Source: AWTP1-13 sp963840075 | Lineage (GTDB): Bacteria > Pseudomonadota > Alphaproteobacteria > Rhizobiales > Hyphomicrobiaceae | Reading direction: 5' to 3' | Assembly (NCBI GenBank): GCA_963840075.1 | Contig: CAWIXS010000012.1 | Span: 93,855-157,854 of the forward strand | DNA: 64,000 nucleotides | In this document: positions 41,589 through 50,075 of the stretch, one piece after another | Layout: the number at the start of each line of letters is the position of its first letter | Numbering within the stretch: position 1 is the stretch's first letter | Position numbers and translations under genes: made by a program | The notes under the pieces: generated by a model | The model's database searches: none | What the model saw: the letters and a program-made list of their open reading frames with translations, nothing else | What the model was told of the DNA's origin: nothing

Positions 41589-42734
41589 ATGCTTCTGTGG
41601 ATCGCCTTCGCACTCCTGACAGTCGCGGTGCTCGCCCCTGTGCTGGCGCCGCTGGCGCGTCCCGCCCGCCCGGAGGAGGCCGACGGGCCGGCCGACGCCG
41701 GAACGCTCGCCGTCTATCGCGACCAGCTCGCGGAGATCGAGGCCGAGCGGGCCCGCGGTGTGATCGGCGCGACCGAGGCTGAGGCGGCGCGCCTCGAGGT
41801 TTCGCGCCGGTTGCTGCGAAGCGCCGTTGGGCGCGCCGGGCCGCAAACGGGGACCGCCGCCGCTCCGCAGGCGACGCACTCCCGCATAGCGCTGGGCACC
41901 GCTGTCGCTGTCCCGTTGCTGGCGCTCGTCCTCTACCTCGCGCACGGCTCGCCCGGCATGCCTTCGAGCCCCTTCGCAGCACGCGACGACGCAACCCGCG
42001 AGCAGGCCAAGGTCGCGCGCCTGATAGCCGAGGTCGAGGCCCACCTCGGCAAGTCCCCGGAGGACGGCAAGGGCTGGGAGGTGATCGGGACCGTCTATCT
42101 CAAGATCGGCCGCTTCCGCGACGCCGCCACCGCCTATGCCAACGCGGCGCGCCTGCAGGGCGAATCGGTGGCGCTGCTCGCCGGGCTGGCGGAAGCCTCC
42201 ATCCTCGCCAGCGACGGTATCGTCACCGAGCCGGCCCGCACGGCCTTCGAGAAGATGCTGAAGCTCGAGCCGGGGCGCGTCGAGGCGCGCTTCTGGCTGG
42301 CGTTCGCCAAGGAGCAGGACGGCCGCCTCGCCGACGCCCTGGCAGACTACAGCACCTTGCTGAAGGAGGCGCCCCCCGAGGCGACCTACCGCACGCCGAT
42401 AGACCAGCGCATCAAGGAGGTGACGCGCCGGATAGCCGCGGTCGCCGCGGAGACGGCCGGTCCGACCGCGGCCGATGTCGAGGCCGCTGCCAAGCTGAGC
42501 CCCGAGGAGCGGGCGAAGATGATCTCGGGCATGGTCGACGGTCTCGCCAGGCGCCTCAAGGACAACGGCAAGGACCTGCCCGGCTGGCGCCGCCTCGTCA
42601 ACGCTTACGCAGTGCTCGGCCGCAAGGACGATGCCCGGGCGGCCCTCGCCGAGGCGCGGCGCAATTTCGACGGCGATGCCGGCGCTCTCTCGGAGCTCTC
42701 GCAGCTCGCCGACAGACTGGGGCTCGGATCATGA
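41589..42734 (+). CDS. ccmI: cytochrome c maturation protein CcmI (CycH)
   Basis: 381-residue chaperone that holds apocytochrome c for haem ligation. Two N-terminal membrane helices (LLWIAFALLTVAVLAPVLAP; LGTAVAVPLLALVLYLA) frame a cytoplasmic segment with VYRDQLAEIEAERARGVI, the CcmI signature; the rest is a TPR-like periplasmic domain (KSPEDGKGWEVIGTVYLKIG). First of four cyc genes; overlaps ccmE by 4 nt. Confidence 0.93.
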   Translation: MLLWIAFALLTVAVLAPVLAPLARPARPEEADGPADAGTLAVYRDQLAEIEAERARGVIGATEAEAARLEVSRRLLRSAVGRAGPQTGTAAAPQATHSRIALGTAVAVPLLALVLYLAHGSPGMPSSPFAARDDATREQAKVARLIAEVEAHLGKSPEDGKGWEVIGTVYLKIGRFRDAATAYANAARLQGESVALLAGLAEASILASDGIVTEPARTAFEKMLKLEPGRVEARFWLAFAKEQDGRLADALADYSTLLKEAPPEATYRTPIDQRIKEVTRRIAAVAAETAGPTAADVEAAAKLSPEERAKMISGMVDGLARRLKDNGKDLPGWRRLVNAYAVLGRKDDARAALAEARRNFDGDAGALSELSQLADRLGLGS

Positions 42735-43184
42735 CCCGCAAGCAGCGTCGCGCCACCTTCATCCTGCTGGGCGTCGGCATCCTCGCCTGCGCCGTCTTCC
42801 TCGTCATCTACGCGCTGCGCGACTATACGGTCGGCTTCCACTCCCCGGGCGATGTGGTGGAGAAGCAGATCCCGGCCGGCCGGCGCATCCGCCTCGGCGG
42901 CCTCGTCGCCGATGGCAGCCTCAAGCGCGGCGAGGGCCTCGCTGTGCAGTTCGCCATCACCGACACGGTGAAGACGATCCCCGTCAGCTACAACGGCACC
43001 CTCCCGGACCTGTTCCGCGAGGGCCAGGGCGTCATCGCCGAGGGCAAGCTCGACCCCGACGGCCGCTTCCAGGCGAGCTTCGTGCTGGCCAAGCACGACG
43101 AGAACTACATGCCCCCCGAGGTCGCCGCGATCCTCAAGAAGCAGGGCCTCTGGCAGCGACAAGGCCAAGGGCGAGCAGAAATGA
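42731..43184 (+). CDS. ccmE: haem chaperone CcmE (CycJ), 3' end frameshifted
   Basis: Periplasmic haem chaperone. N-terminal anchor TFILLGVGILACAVFLVIYA, OB-fold core (VEKQIPAGRRIRLGGLVADG, VSYNGTLPDLFREGQGVIAE) and the haem-binding His in KHDENYMPPE. After LKKQGLWQR the expected ending DKAKGEQK-stop (TGA at 43182-43184) is one base out of frame; the uncorrected frame runs to 43354 through palindromic repeats. The haem site is upstream of the change, so function may survive. End given as the probable native stop. Confidence 0.85.
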
Positions 43185-43230
43185 CTGCAGCACTTCTCCG
43201 CGCGCATCGCCAGCCTCCCCTCGCACCCTC

Positions 43231-43321
43231 GCGCGGGGAGGGTCGGGGTGAGGGGCCGCGGGACATCCGACGGCGCGGGGTGCCCCTCACCTTGGCCCTC
43301 TCCCCGCAAGCGGGGAGAGGG
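43231..43321. repeat. inverted pair of GGGGAGAGGG repeats in the ccm operon
   Basis: GCGCGGGGAGGGTCGGGGTG (43231-43250) and TGCCCCTCACCTTGGCCCTC then TCCCCGCAAGCGGGGAGAGG (43281-43320): the same element as 25341-25440, here between ccmE and ccmF. Confidence 0.8.
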
Positions 43322-43350
43322 AATCGCCGGCGCTCGTGGAGCCGGCGCAC

Positions 43351-45335
43351 ATGATCATCGAGCTCGGACATTTCGCCGTCGTCCTGGCGCTGGCCGTCGC
43401 GCGGTGCAGACGGCGCTGCCCGCCTGGGGCGCCCAGACCGGCGACCGCCGCTTCATGCAGGTCGCCGAGCCCGCCGCACTCGCCCAGGCCGCCCTCATCG
43501 CGATCGCCTTCCTGGCGCTCACCTGGGCCTACGTCACCTCCGACTTCTCGGTCGAGAACGTCGTCGCCAACTCGCACTCCGACAAGCCGCTGCTCTACAA
43601 GATCTCCGGCGTGTGGGGGAACCACGAGGGCTCCATGCTGCTGTGGGTCCTCATCCTCGCCCTGTTCGGCGCCGCCGTCGCCTTCTTCGGCGGCAACCTG
43701 CCCGCCACCCTGCGCGCGAACGTGCTGGCCGTGCAGGGCGGCATCGGCGTTGCCTTCCTCGCCTTCATCGTGTTCGCCTCCAACCCCTTCACGCGCGTTC
43801 CGCTGCAGCCCCAGGGGCGCGGCCTCAATCCGATCCTGCAGGACCCGGCGCTGGCCTTCCACCCGCCCTTCCTCTACGCCGGCTACGTCGGCCTCTCCGT
43901 CGCCTTTGCCTTCGCCGTCGCCGCGCTCATCGAGGGCCGCATCGATGCGGCCTGGGCACGCTGGGTGCGGCCCTGGACGCTGATGGCCTGGGTGTGCCTC
44001 ACGCTCGGCGTCGCCATGGGCTCCTGGTGGGCCTACTACGAGCTGGGCTGGGGCGGCTGGTGGTTCTGGGATCCGGTCGAGAACGCCTCCTTCATGCCCT
44101 GGCTCGCTGCCACCGCGCTCCTCCACTCCGCCCTCGTCATGGAGAAGCGCGAGGCCCTCAAGGTCTGGACCATCCTGCTCGCCATCCTGGCCTTCTCGCT
44201 CTCGCTGATCGGCACCTTCCTGGTGCGCTCCGGCATCCTCACGTCCGTGCATGCCTTTGCGGTCGATCCGCGCCGCGGCGTGTTCATCCTCGCCATTCTT
44301 GTGGTGCTGATCGGCGGCGCGCTGGCGCTCTACGCCTGGCGCGCGCCGCAGCTGCGGCAGGGCGGGCTGTTCGCCCCGGTGAGCCGCGAGGGCGCGCTGG
44401 TGCTCAACAATGTCCTGCTGACGGTCGCCTGTGCCACGGTCTTCATCGGCACGCTCTACCCGCTGGCGCTCGAATCCCTCACCGGCGAGAAGATTTCCGT
44501 CGGGCCGCCCTACTTCAACTCCACCTTCGTCCCGCTGATGATCCCGCTCCTGATTGCCATGCCGATCGGTACGCTCGTCGCCTGGAAGCGCGGCGACCTC
44601 TCGGGCGCAATGCAGCGCCTCTTTGCGGCGGCCGCCGTTGCTCTCCTCGTCCTGGTGGCGACGCTCGCCATCTATCGGCGCGGGCCGTGGCTGGCGCCCT
44701 TCGGCATCGCCCTGGGCGTCTGGGTCATCGCCGGCGCGTTGGCAGAATGGGCCGCGCGGGTGCGGCTTCTCGCCGTGCCCGCGGTGGAAAGCCTGCGCCG
44801 CGCCTTGGGCCTGCCGCGCGCCGCCTACGGCGCCATGCTCGCCCATGCCGGCGTCGGCATCGCCGTGATCGGCATCGTTGCCACCACCGCCTGGCAGAGC
44901 GAGGCGGTGCGCGCCATGAAGCCCGGCGAGAGCGGCGAGATCGCCGGCTACACCTTCACCTTCCGCGGCGCCTCGCCGGGCCAGGGCGCAAACTACCAGG
45001 AGAAGGCGGGCGTTCTGGAGATCACCCTGGGCGGCGTGCCGGTGACCGAGCTTCGCCCCTCCAAGCGGACTTTTACCACGCCGCCGATGGTCACCAGCGA
45101 GGCGGCCATCCACGTCTCCTGGAACGGCGATCTCTACGCCGTATTGGGCGACGAGCTGGCCGACGGCGGCTTCGTCGTGCGCCTCTATTTCAATCCCCTG
45201 GTTCGGCTGATCTGGCTCGGAGCCCTCGTGATGGCCCTGGGCGGCGCCCTCTCGCTCTCGGACCGGCGCCTGCGCATCGGCGCGCCGCGGCGAGCGCGCC
45301 AGAAGCCCGTCGCCGCTGCCTCTCCCGCGGGGTGA
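43351..45335 (+). CDS. ccmF: haem lyase subunit CcmF (CycK), frame change near the N-terminus
   Basis: Large multi-spanning protein that attaches haem to apocytochrome c with CcmH. The WWD motif GGWWFWDPVENASFMPW and conserved His (SNSHSD-like AANSHSDKPLLYKIS, LLHSALV) are present. ATG 43351 gives MIIELGHFAVVLALAVA, then a frame change at about 43401-43407 is needed to join VQTALPAWGAQTGDRRFM and the rest. Without correction the first helix is lost, probably fatal for respiration, so a sequencing indel is likely. Confidence 0.88.
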
Positions 45336-45340
45336 CGCAC

Positions 45341-45847
45341 ATGATATCCATGATGTCGATCACCCGATATTCGCTGCGCCGCGTCGCCCTCGCTCTCCTC
45401 ATGTGCCTGTGTGCCCTCGGCCCCGCGCGTGCGGTCGAGCCCGGCGAGGTGCTCGACGACCCCGCCCTCGAGGCGCGTGCGCGCAGGCTCTCGCAGGAGC
45501 TGCGCTGCGTGGTGTGCCAGAACCAGTCGATCGACGAGTCCAATGCGCCGCTCGCCCACGACCTGCGCGTCATCGTGCGCGAGCGGCTGGCCGCCGGCGA
45601 CAGCGATGCCCAGGTGCTGGCCTTCGTCGAGGCCCGCTACGGCGCGTTCGTCCTGCTTCGCCCGCGCTTCAGGCCGCAAACCCTGTTGCTCTGGATGGCG
45701 CCCGTGCTGCTGCTGGCCGGCGCCGCGATTTTCCTGCTGCGCGCACGATCGCGCCGCGGCGATGCCCGGCAGGAGGCTGCGCCCCTGTCGCCCGAGGAGC
45801 AAAAGCGGCTCGATGATCTTCTGCACGCCGATGGCCGCCCCGGATGA
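45341..45847 (+). CDS. ccmH: cytochrome c maturation protein CcmH (CycL)
   Basis: 168-residue thiol-redox subunit that reduces the apocytochrome CxxCH. Signal peptide, LRCVVCQNQSIDESNAPLA with the redox CxxC, and a C-terminal membrane helix (TLLLWMAPVLLLAGAAIFLL). It starts 5 nt after ccmF; ATG 45341, 45350 or 45353 are all possible. No ccmG lies between ccmF and ccmH, the normal cycHJKL order. Confidence 0.94.
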   Translation: MISMMSITRYSLRRVALALLMCLCALGPARAVEPGEVLDDPALEARARRLSQELRCVVCQNQSIDESNAPLAHDLRVIVRERLAAGDSDAQVLAFVEARYGAFVLLRPRFRPQTLLLWMAPVLLLAGAAIFLLRARSRRGDARQEAAPLSPEEQKRLDDLLHADGRPG

Positions 45848-45978
45848 GCGGTCAACAAGCCGAGAGGGAAACGTGAGCGACATTACCAATTCTTAAGATA
45901 GCCGAAATGGCCACGTAACTTTGCGTTTCCTATTAGGGGTGCCTACGAAGCTCCTATTCTCGCCCCGAGGTGAATCTG

Positions 45979-47553
45979 ATGCATCCATCGCTCTCCCAGC
46001 ACCGGGCGCCGCGGCCGGGCCGCTGGCGTCTGGCATTGTTGTCCGGCCTGGCCGTCGTGGCAGCGGCCGGTGGCGCATTGCTCGTCCTTCCCCAGCAGAG
46101 GGTGCACGCCCAGCAGCCGCTGCCTCCGGGCGCTCCGCCGTCGTTCGCCGACCTCGTCGATCGCGTCAAAGGCGCGGTGGTGAGCATCCAGGTCACCAGC
46201 GGCCCCAAGATCTCGCGCGACATGCCGAGGGGCCGCCAGCCGGGCCCTGGGCCGGGCCAAGGCCCTGCACCGGGCGACCGTCCGGGGCCGGGCGACCGGC
46301 AGTGGCCGGGACCGGGCGATCGCAACTACCGCGGCGACACCCCGCCCCCGCCGTTCTCCGATGACAGCCCGCTGCACGAGTTCTTCAAGCGGGGCGTGCC
46401 GCCGCCGAGGCAGGCCCAGGGCTCGGGCTTCGTGATCTCGCCCGACGGCTACGTCGTCACGAACAATCACGTGATCGCCGACGCGAACAAGGTCCAGGTC
46501 ATCTTCAACCAGGACAACAAGTACGAGGCCGAGCTGGTCGGCACCGATGAGAAGACCGACCTGGCCCTCCTCAAGATCAAAGCTCCGGGCAAGACCTTCC
46601 CGTTCGTCACCTTTTCCACGACCTCGCCGCGTGTGGGCGAGTGGGTGGTTGCTGTCGGCAACCCCTTCGGTCTCGGCGGCACGGTCACGGCCGGCATCGT
46701 CTCGGCGCACGGCCGCGACATCGGACCCGGCCCCTACGACTTCATGCAGATCGACGCCGCAGTGAACAAAGGCAACTCGGGCGGTCCCAGCTTCAACCTG
46801 CAGGGCGAGGTGGTCGGCGTCAATACGGCCATCTACAGCCCCACGGGCGTCAGCGTCGGTATCGCCTTCGCCATCCCGTCCAAGACCGCGAGCGAGGTCG
46901 TCGCGCAACTGAAGGAAACCGGCTCCGTCAAGCGCGGCTGGCTCGGCGTGAAGATCCAGAACGTGGACGAGGACACCGCGGCCAGCCTCGGGCTCACCGA
47001 AGCCAAGGGTGCCCTCGTCTCCGAGGTCATGTCGCCCAGCCCGGCGGCCGACGCCGGCATCAAGAGCGGCGACGCCATCCTGTCGGTCAACGGCGTCAAG
47101 ATCTCCGACGGCCGCGATCTTGCACGCCAGGTTGCGAGCCTCACTCCGGGCACCAAGGTCGATGTGAGGATCCTGCGGACGCAGAAGGAGCAGACCATTC
47201 AGGTCAAGCTCGGCCTTGCGCCTTCCTCTCAGGATGTCGGCAGCAGGCAGCCTCCGTTCGGCAGGCAGACGCCATCCACCGAGCTGCAGCAGCTCGGCGT
47301 GACCGTCGCGCCTCCCACCGGACCGAGCCGTGACGGCATGGTCGTGACCGATGTCGACCCCAGCTCGGATGCCGCCCAGAAAATCCGGACGGGCGACGTG
47401 ATCCTGGAGATCAGCGGCAATCCTGTCAGGAGCGCCGACGATCTCACCAACGCCGTGCGGGAGGCCAACAGGCTGCAGCGCAGGGCGGTCCTGATGCGGA
47501 TCAGGTCCGGCAGCGACACCCGCTTCGTGGCGGTGCTGCTGCGCAGAAGCTGA
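45979..47553 (+). CDS. degP: DegP/HtrA-type periplasmic serine protease
   Basis: 524-residue trypsin-like protease-chaperone with two PDZ domains. Signal sequence (LALLSGLAVVAAAGGALLVL), catalytic His in VTNNHVIADA, Asp in KTDLALLKI, Ser in NKGNSGGPSF; PDZ1 near RGWLGVKIQNV, PDZ2 near MVVTDVDPSSDAAQKIRTGD. Before the protease core is an unusual Pro/Gly-rich insert with three PGPGDR-like units (about residues 85-120). ATG 45979 is preferred with CGAGG upstream; GTG 45970 is possible. Same order after cycHJKL as in many Hyphomicrobiales. Confidence 0.95.
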   Translation: MHPSLSQHRAPRPGRWRLALLSGLAVVAAAGGALLVLPQQRVHAQQPLPPGAPPSFADLVDRVKGAVVSIQVTSGPKISRDMPRGRQPGPGPGQGPAPGDRPGPGDRQWPGPGDRNYRGDTPPPPFSDDSPLHEFFKRGVPPPRQAQGSGFVISPDGYVVTNNHVIADANKVQVIFNQDNKYEAELVGTDEKTDLALLKIKAPGKTFPFVTFSTTSPRVGEWVVAVGNPFGLGGTVTAGIVSAHGRDIGPGPYDFMQIDAAVNKGNSGGPSFNLQGEVVGVNTAIYSPTGVSVGIAFAIPSKTASEVVAQLKETGSVKRGWLGVKIQNVDEDTAASLGLTEAKGALVSEVMSPSPAADAGIKSGDAILSVNGVKISDGRDLARQVASLTPGTKVDVRILRTQKEQTIQVKLGLAPSSQDVGSRQPPFGRQTPSTELQQLGVTVAPPTGPSRDGMVVTDVDPSSDAAQKIRTGDVILEISGNPVRSADDLTNAVREANRLQRRAVLMRIRSGSDTRFVAVLLRRS

Positions 47554-47586
47554 GGCTGTGCCCCTTTTTCGAGGGGTGGATCAGGG

Positions 47587-47625
47587 GCGAGGCGATTCTG
47601 TTCTATTTAGAACGGGGCGCCTCGC
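47587..47625 (+). terminator. hairpin after degP
   Basis: GCGAGGCG (47587-47594) pairs with CGCCTCGC (47618-47625) around an inner GTTCTATTTAGAAC hairpin. A smaller CCCCT/AGGGG hairpin lies just before at 47565-47580. Confidence 0.55.
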
Positions 47626-47707
47626 TCCTTGCGTTTGCCGGGCGCTGTGGATAATGCCGTCGCAGGTGGGTTGGTCGCGCCCACTGCGCAAATGAAGGCG
47701 GCACACC

Positions 47708-48388
47708 ATGCGAGTGCTAGTGGTTGAGGACGATCGCGAGACGGCGCTGTTCCTGCAGCGCTCGCTCAAGGAGAACGGCCACGTCGCGGATATTGCGGGC
47801 GACGGGGAGCTGGGCCTTGCGCTGGCCCGCGAAGGCGGCTGGGACGTGCTCATCGTCGATCGCATGCTGCCGCGCCTCGACGGGCTCAGCCTGATCGAGA
47901 CCCTGCGCCGGGAAGGTGCGCGCACACCCGTCCTGATCCTGTCCGCCCTCGGCGAGGTCGACGATCGCGTCAAGGGACTGCGCGCCGGCGGCGACGACTA
48001 CCTCACCAAGCCCTACGCCTACACCGAGCTGCTGGCGCGCATCGAGGCGCTGGCGCGCCGCCCCGCTCCCGAGGAGCAGGTGACGCGCTACACCATCGGC
48101 GATCTGACGCTCGACCGCCTCTCCCACAAGGTCACGCGCGGCGGCCAGGCGATCGCGCTCCAGCCGCGCGAGTTCCGGCTGCTCGAGTATCTCATGCGCA
48201 ACGCCGGGCAGGTCGTCACGCGCACGATGCTGCTGCAGAACGTGTGGGACTATCACTTCGATCCCCAGACCAACGTGATCGACGTCCACATCTCGCGGCT
48301 GAGGAGCAAGATCGACAGAGGCTTCGCGAAACCGCTTCTGCATACGGTGCGCGGGTCCGGGTATATGATCCGTGACGGCGCTGACTAA
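47708..48388 (+). CDS. OmpR-family response regulator
   Basis: 226 residues. Receiver pocket EDDRE, Asp in VLIVDRMLPRLDG, Ser/Thr position in LILSALG, Lys in LTKPYAY; winged helix with LQPREFRLLEYLMRNAGQVV and TNVIDVHISRLRSKID. It overlaps the kinase gene by 17 nt. Its place after degP and before glnE is conserved in related alphaproteobacteria, suggesting an envelope-related signal. Confidence 0.94.
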   Translation: MRVLVVEDDRETALFLQRSLKENGHVADIAGDGELGLALAREGGWDVLIVDRMLPRLDGLSLIETLRREGARTPVLILSALGEVDDRVKGLRAGGDDYLTKPYAYTELLARIEALARRPAPEEQVTRYTIGDLTLDRLSHKVTRGGQAIALQPREFRLLEYLMRNAGQVVTRTMLLQNVWDYHFDPQTNVIDVHISRLRSKIDRGFAKPLLHTVRGSGYMIRDGAD

Positions 48389-49868
48389 GCTCATCGCATC
48401 GTTCCCGTTCCGGCTGACCGTCGCCTACATGGGCGCCTTCGTCCTGGCCGCGCTGCTCATCGTCCTCTACATCGCCTGGCAGGCGAACGAGCTTCTGACG
48501 AGCAAGGTCATCGACACGCTCGGAGCCGAGGTCGCGAGCCTGCGGGCACAGTACCAGGCCGGCGGACCGCAGGGACCGGAACGCCTCGAGAGCGCCATCC
48601 GCTATCGCGTACGCGAGCCGGGCTCGGGCCTCTACCTGCTCGTCGGTGCCGACGGCATCAAACGCGCCGGCAACCTGCCCGCCATGCCGCCCACCCTCAT
48701 CCCCGACGGCCAGGGCCAGCTGTTCTCCTACCGGCGTGCCGGGGAAGGCGAAGGTGCCAGCGAACGCTTCGCCGTGGGTCTGTCCGTCTCCGTATCCGGC
48801 GGCTATACCCTGGTCGTTGCCCGCGACATCGAGGATCAGCGGCAATTCGCGGCCAGCATCGGTCGCGTCGCGCTCTGGAGCTTCGGCCTGCTCTCCCTGC
48901 TCGGCGTGGGCGCGGGCATCCTGATCAGCCGCAGCATGCTGGCCCGCATCGAGGCGGTGACCGAAACGAGCCGCAAGATCATGGCAGGTGACCTCTCGCG
49001 GCGCATCGCGCTCAGCGGGTCGGGCGACGAGCTCGACCGCCTCGCGGAGAGCCTCAACACTATGCTTGCGCGCATCGAGGAGCTGCTCCTGGCCCTGCGC
49101 GAGGTGTCCGACAACATCGCCCACGACCTGAAGACGCCGCTCAATCGGCTGCGCAACCGCGCGGAGGCCGCGCTGCGCAGCGGCGACGGCTCCGGCGCCT
49201 ATCGCGACGGCCTCGCCAAGACCATCGAGGAGGCCGATGAGCTGATCAGGACGTTCAACTCGCTCCTGCTGATCGCCCGGCTCGAGGGCGGCGCCATCGC
49301 CGAGAGCATGGCTCCGCTCGACCCCGCCACCATCATCGGCGACATCGCCGAGCTTTACGAGCCGGCCGCGGAGGAGGCCGGCCTCACCCTTGCCGTCTCC
49401 GCCCAATCCGGCCTGAGCCTCCTCGCCAACCGCGAGCTGGTGAGCCAGGCCGTCGCCAATCTGGTCGACAACGCCATCAAGTACTCGCCCCGCCCGGCGC
49501 CCGCCGGAGCGGCGCCGTCTCCGCCGGCGGCATTGTCCGGTGCGATCACGATCTCGCTGGCACGGGTCGGCCACAGCGTCGAGATCGCCGTCGGCGACCG
49601 CGGCCCGGGCGTCGCGCCGCAGGACCGCGAGCGGGCGCTGCAGCGCTTCGTGCGGCTCGAGAAGGCCCGCTCGCTCCCCGGCGCCGGTCTCGGCCTCAGC
49701 CTGGTCGCCGCCGTGGCCCGCATGCACGGCGGCGCCGTGCGTCTCGAGGACAACGCCCCCGGGCTCAGGGTGGTGCTGTCTCTGCCGGCTGACGGGCCTC
49801 ACACAGCCTACGCGCCAGCGCTGCCGCCCGTGTCACGGCACGAGCGGGCAAGCGCAAAGGATGACTGA
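48372..49868 (+). CDS. sensor histidine kinase
   Basis: 498 residues. Helices at about 13-36 and 170-190, periplasmic domain between, HAMP (RSMLARIEAVTETSRKIMAG), H-box NIAHDLKTPLNRL, N-box AVANLVDNAIKYS, G-boxes GDRGPGV and GAGLGLSLV. All catalytic motifs intact. Starts at GTG 48372 inside the regulator gene. The extra Pro/Ala loop after the N-box (APAGAAPSPPAALSG) is unusual but harmless. Confidence 0.94.
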   Translation: MTALTKLIASFPFRLTVAYMGAFVLAALLIVLYIAWQANELLTSKVIDTLGAEVASLRAQYQAGGPQGPERLESAIRYRVREPGSGLYLLVGADGIKRAGNLPAMPPTLIPDGQGQLFSYRRAGEGEGASERFAVGLSVSVSGGYTLVVARDIEDQRQFAASIGRVALWSFGLLSLLGVGAGILISRSMLARIEAVTETSRKIMAGDLSRRIALSGSGDELDRLAESLNTMLARIEELLLALREVSDNIAHDLKTPLNRLRNRAEAALRSGDGSGAYRDGLAKTIEEADELIRTFNSLLLIARLEGGAIAESMAPLDPATIIGDIAELYEPAAEEAGLTLAVSAQSGLSLLANRELVSQAVANLVDNAIKYSPRPAPAGAAPSPPAALSGAITISLARVGHSVEIAVGDRGPGVAPQDRERALQRFVRLEKARSLPGAGLGLSLVAAVARMHGGAVRLEDNAPGLRVVLSLPADGPHTAYAPALPPVSRHERASAKDD

Positions 49869-50075
49869 GCCTCGTCTTTGTTGCTTGTGCAGGGCAGATT
49901 TCCACTGCAAGGCCCGGTCTTCGGCCAGGAAGCCTGCCAGTCCCTGCCCGCGTCCACTGGCAATGGCGCTCTGGCAACGAGGTCCTGCCTCGGCCACTAT
50001 TGGGCCGTTAACGATACGGCCTGTCCACCATCGTGTCGAACCGTCACTTCGGCCCTACGCAAGCGGCGAGCAGCG

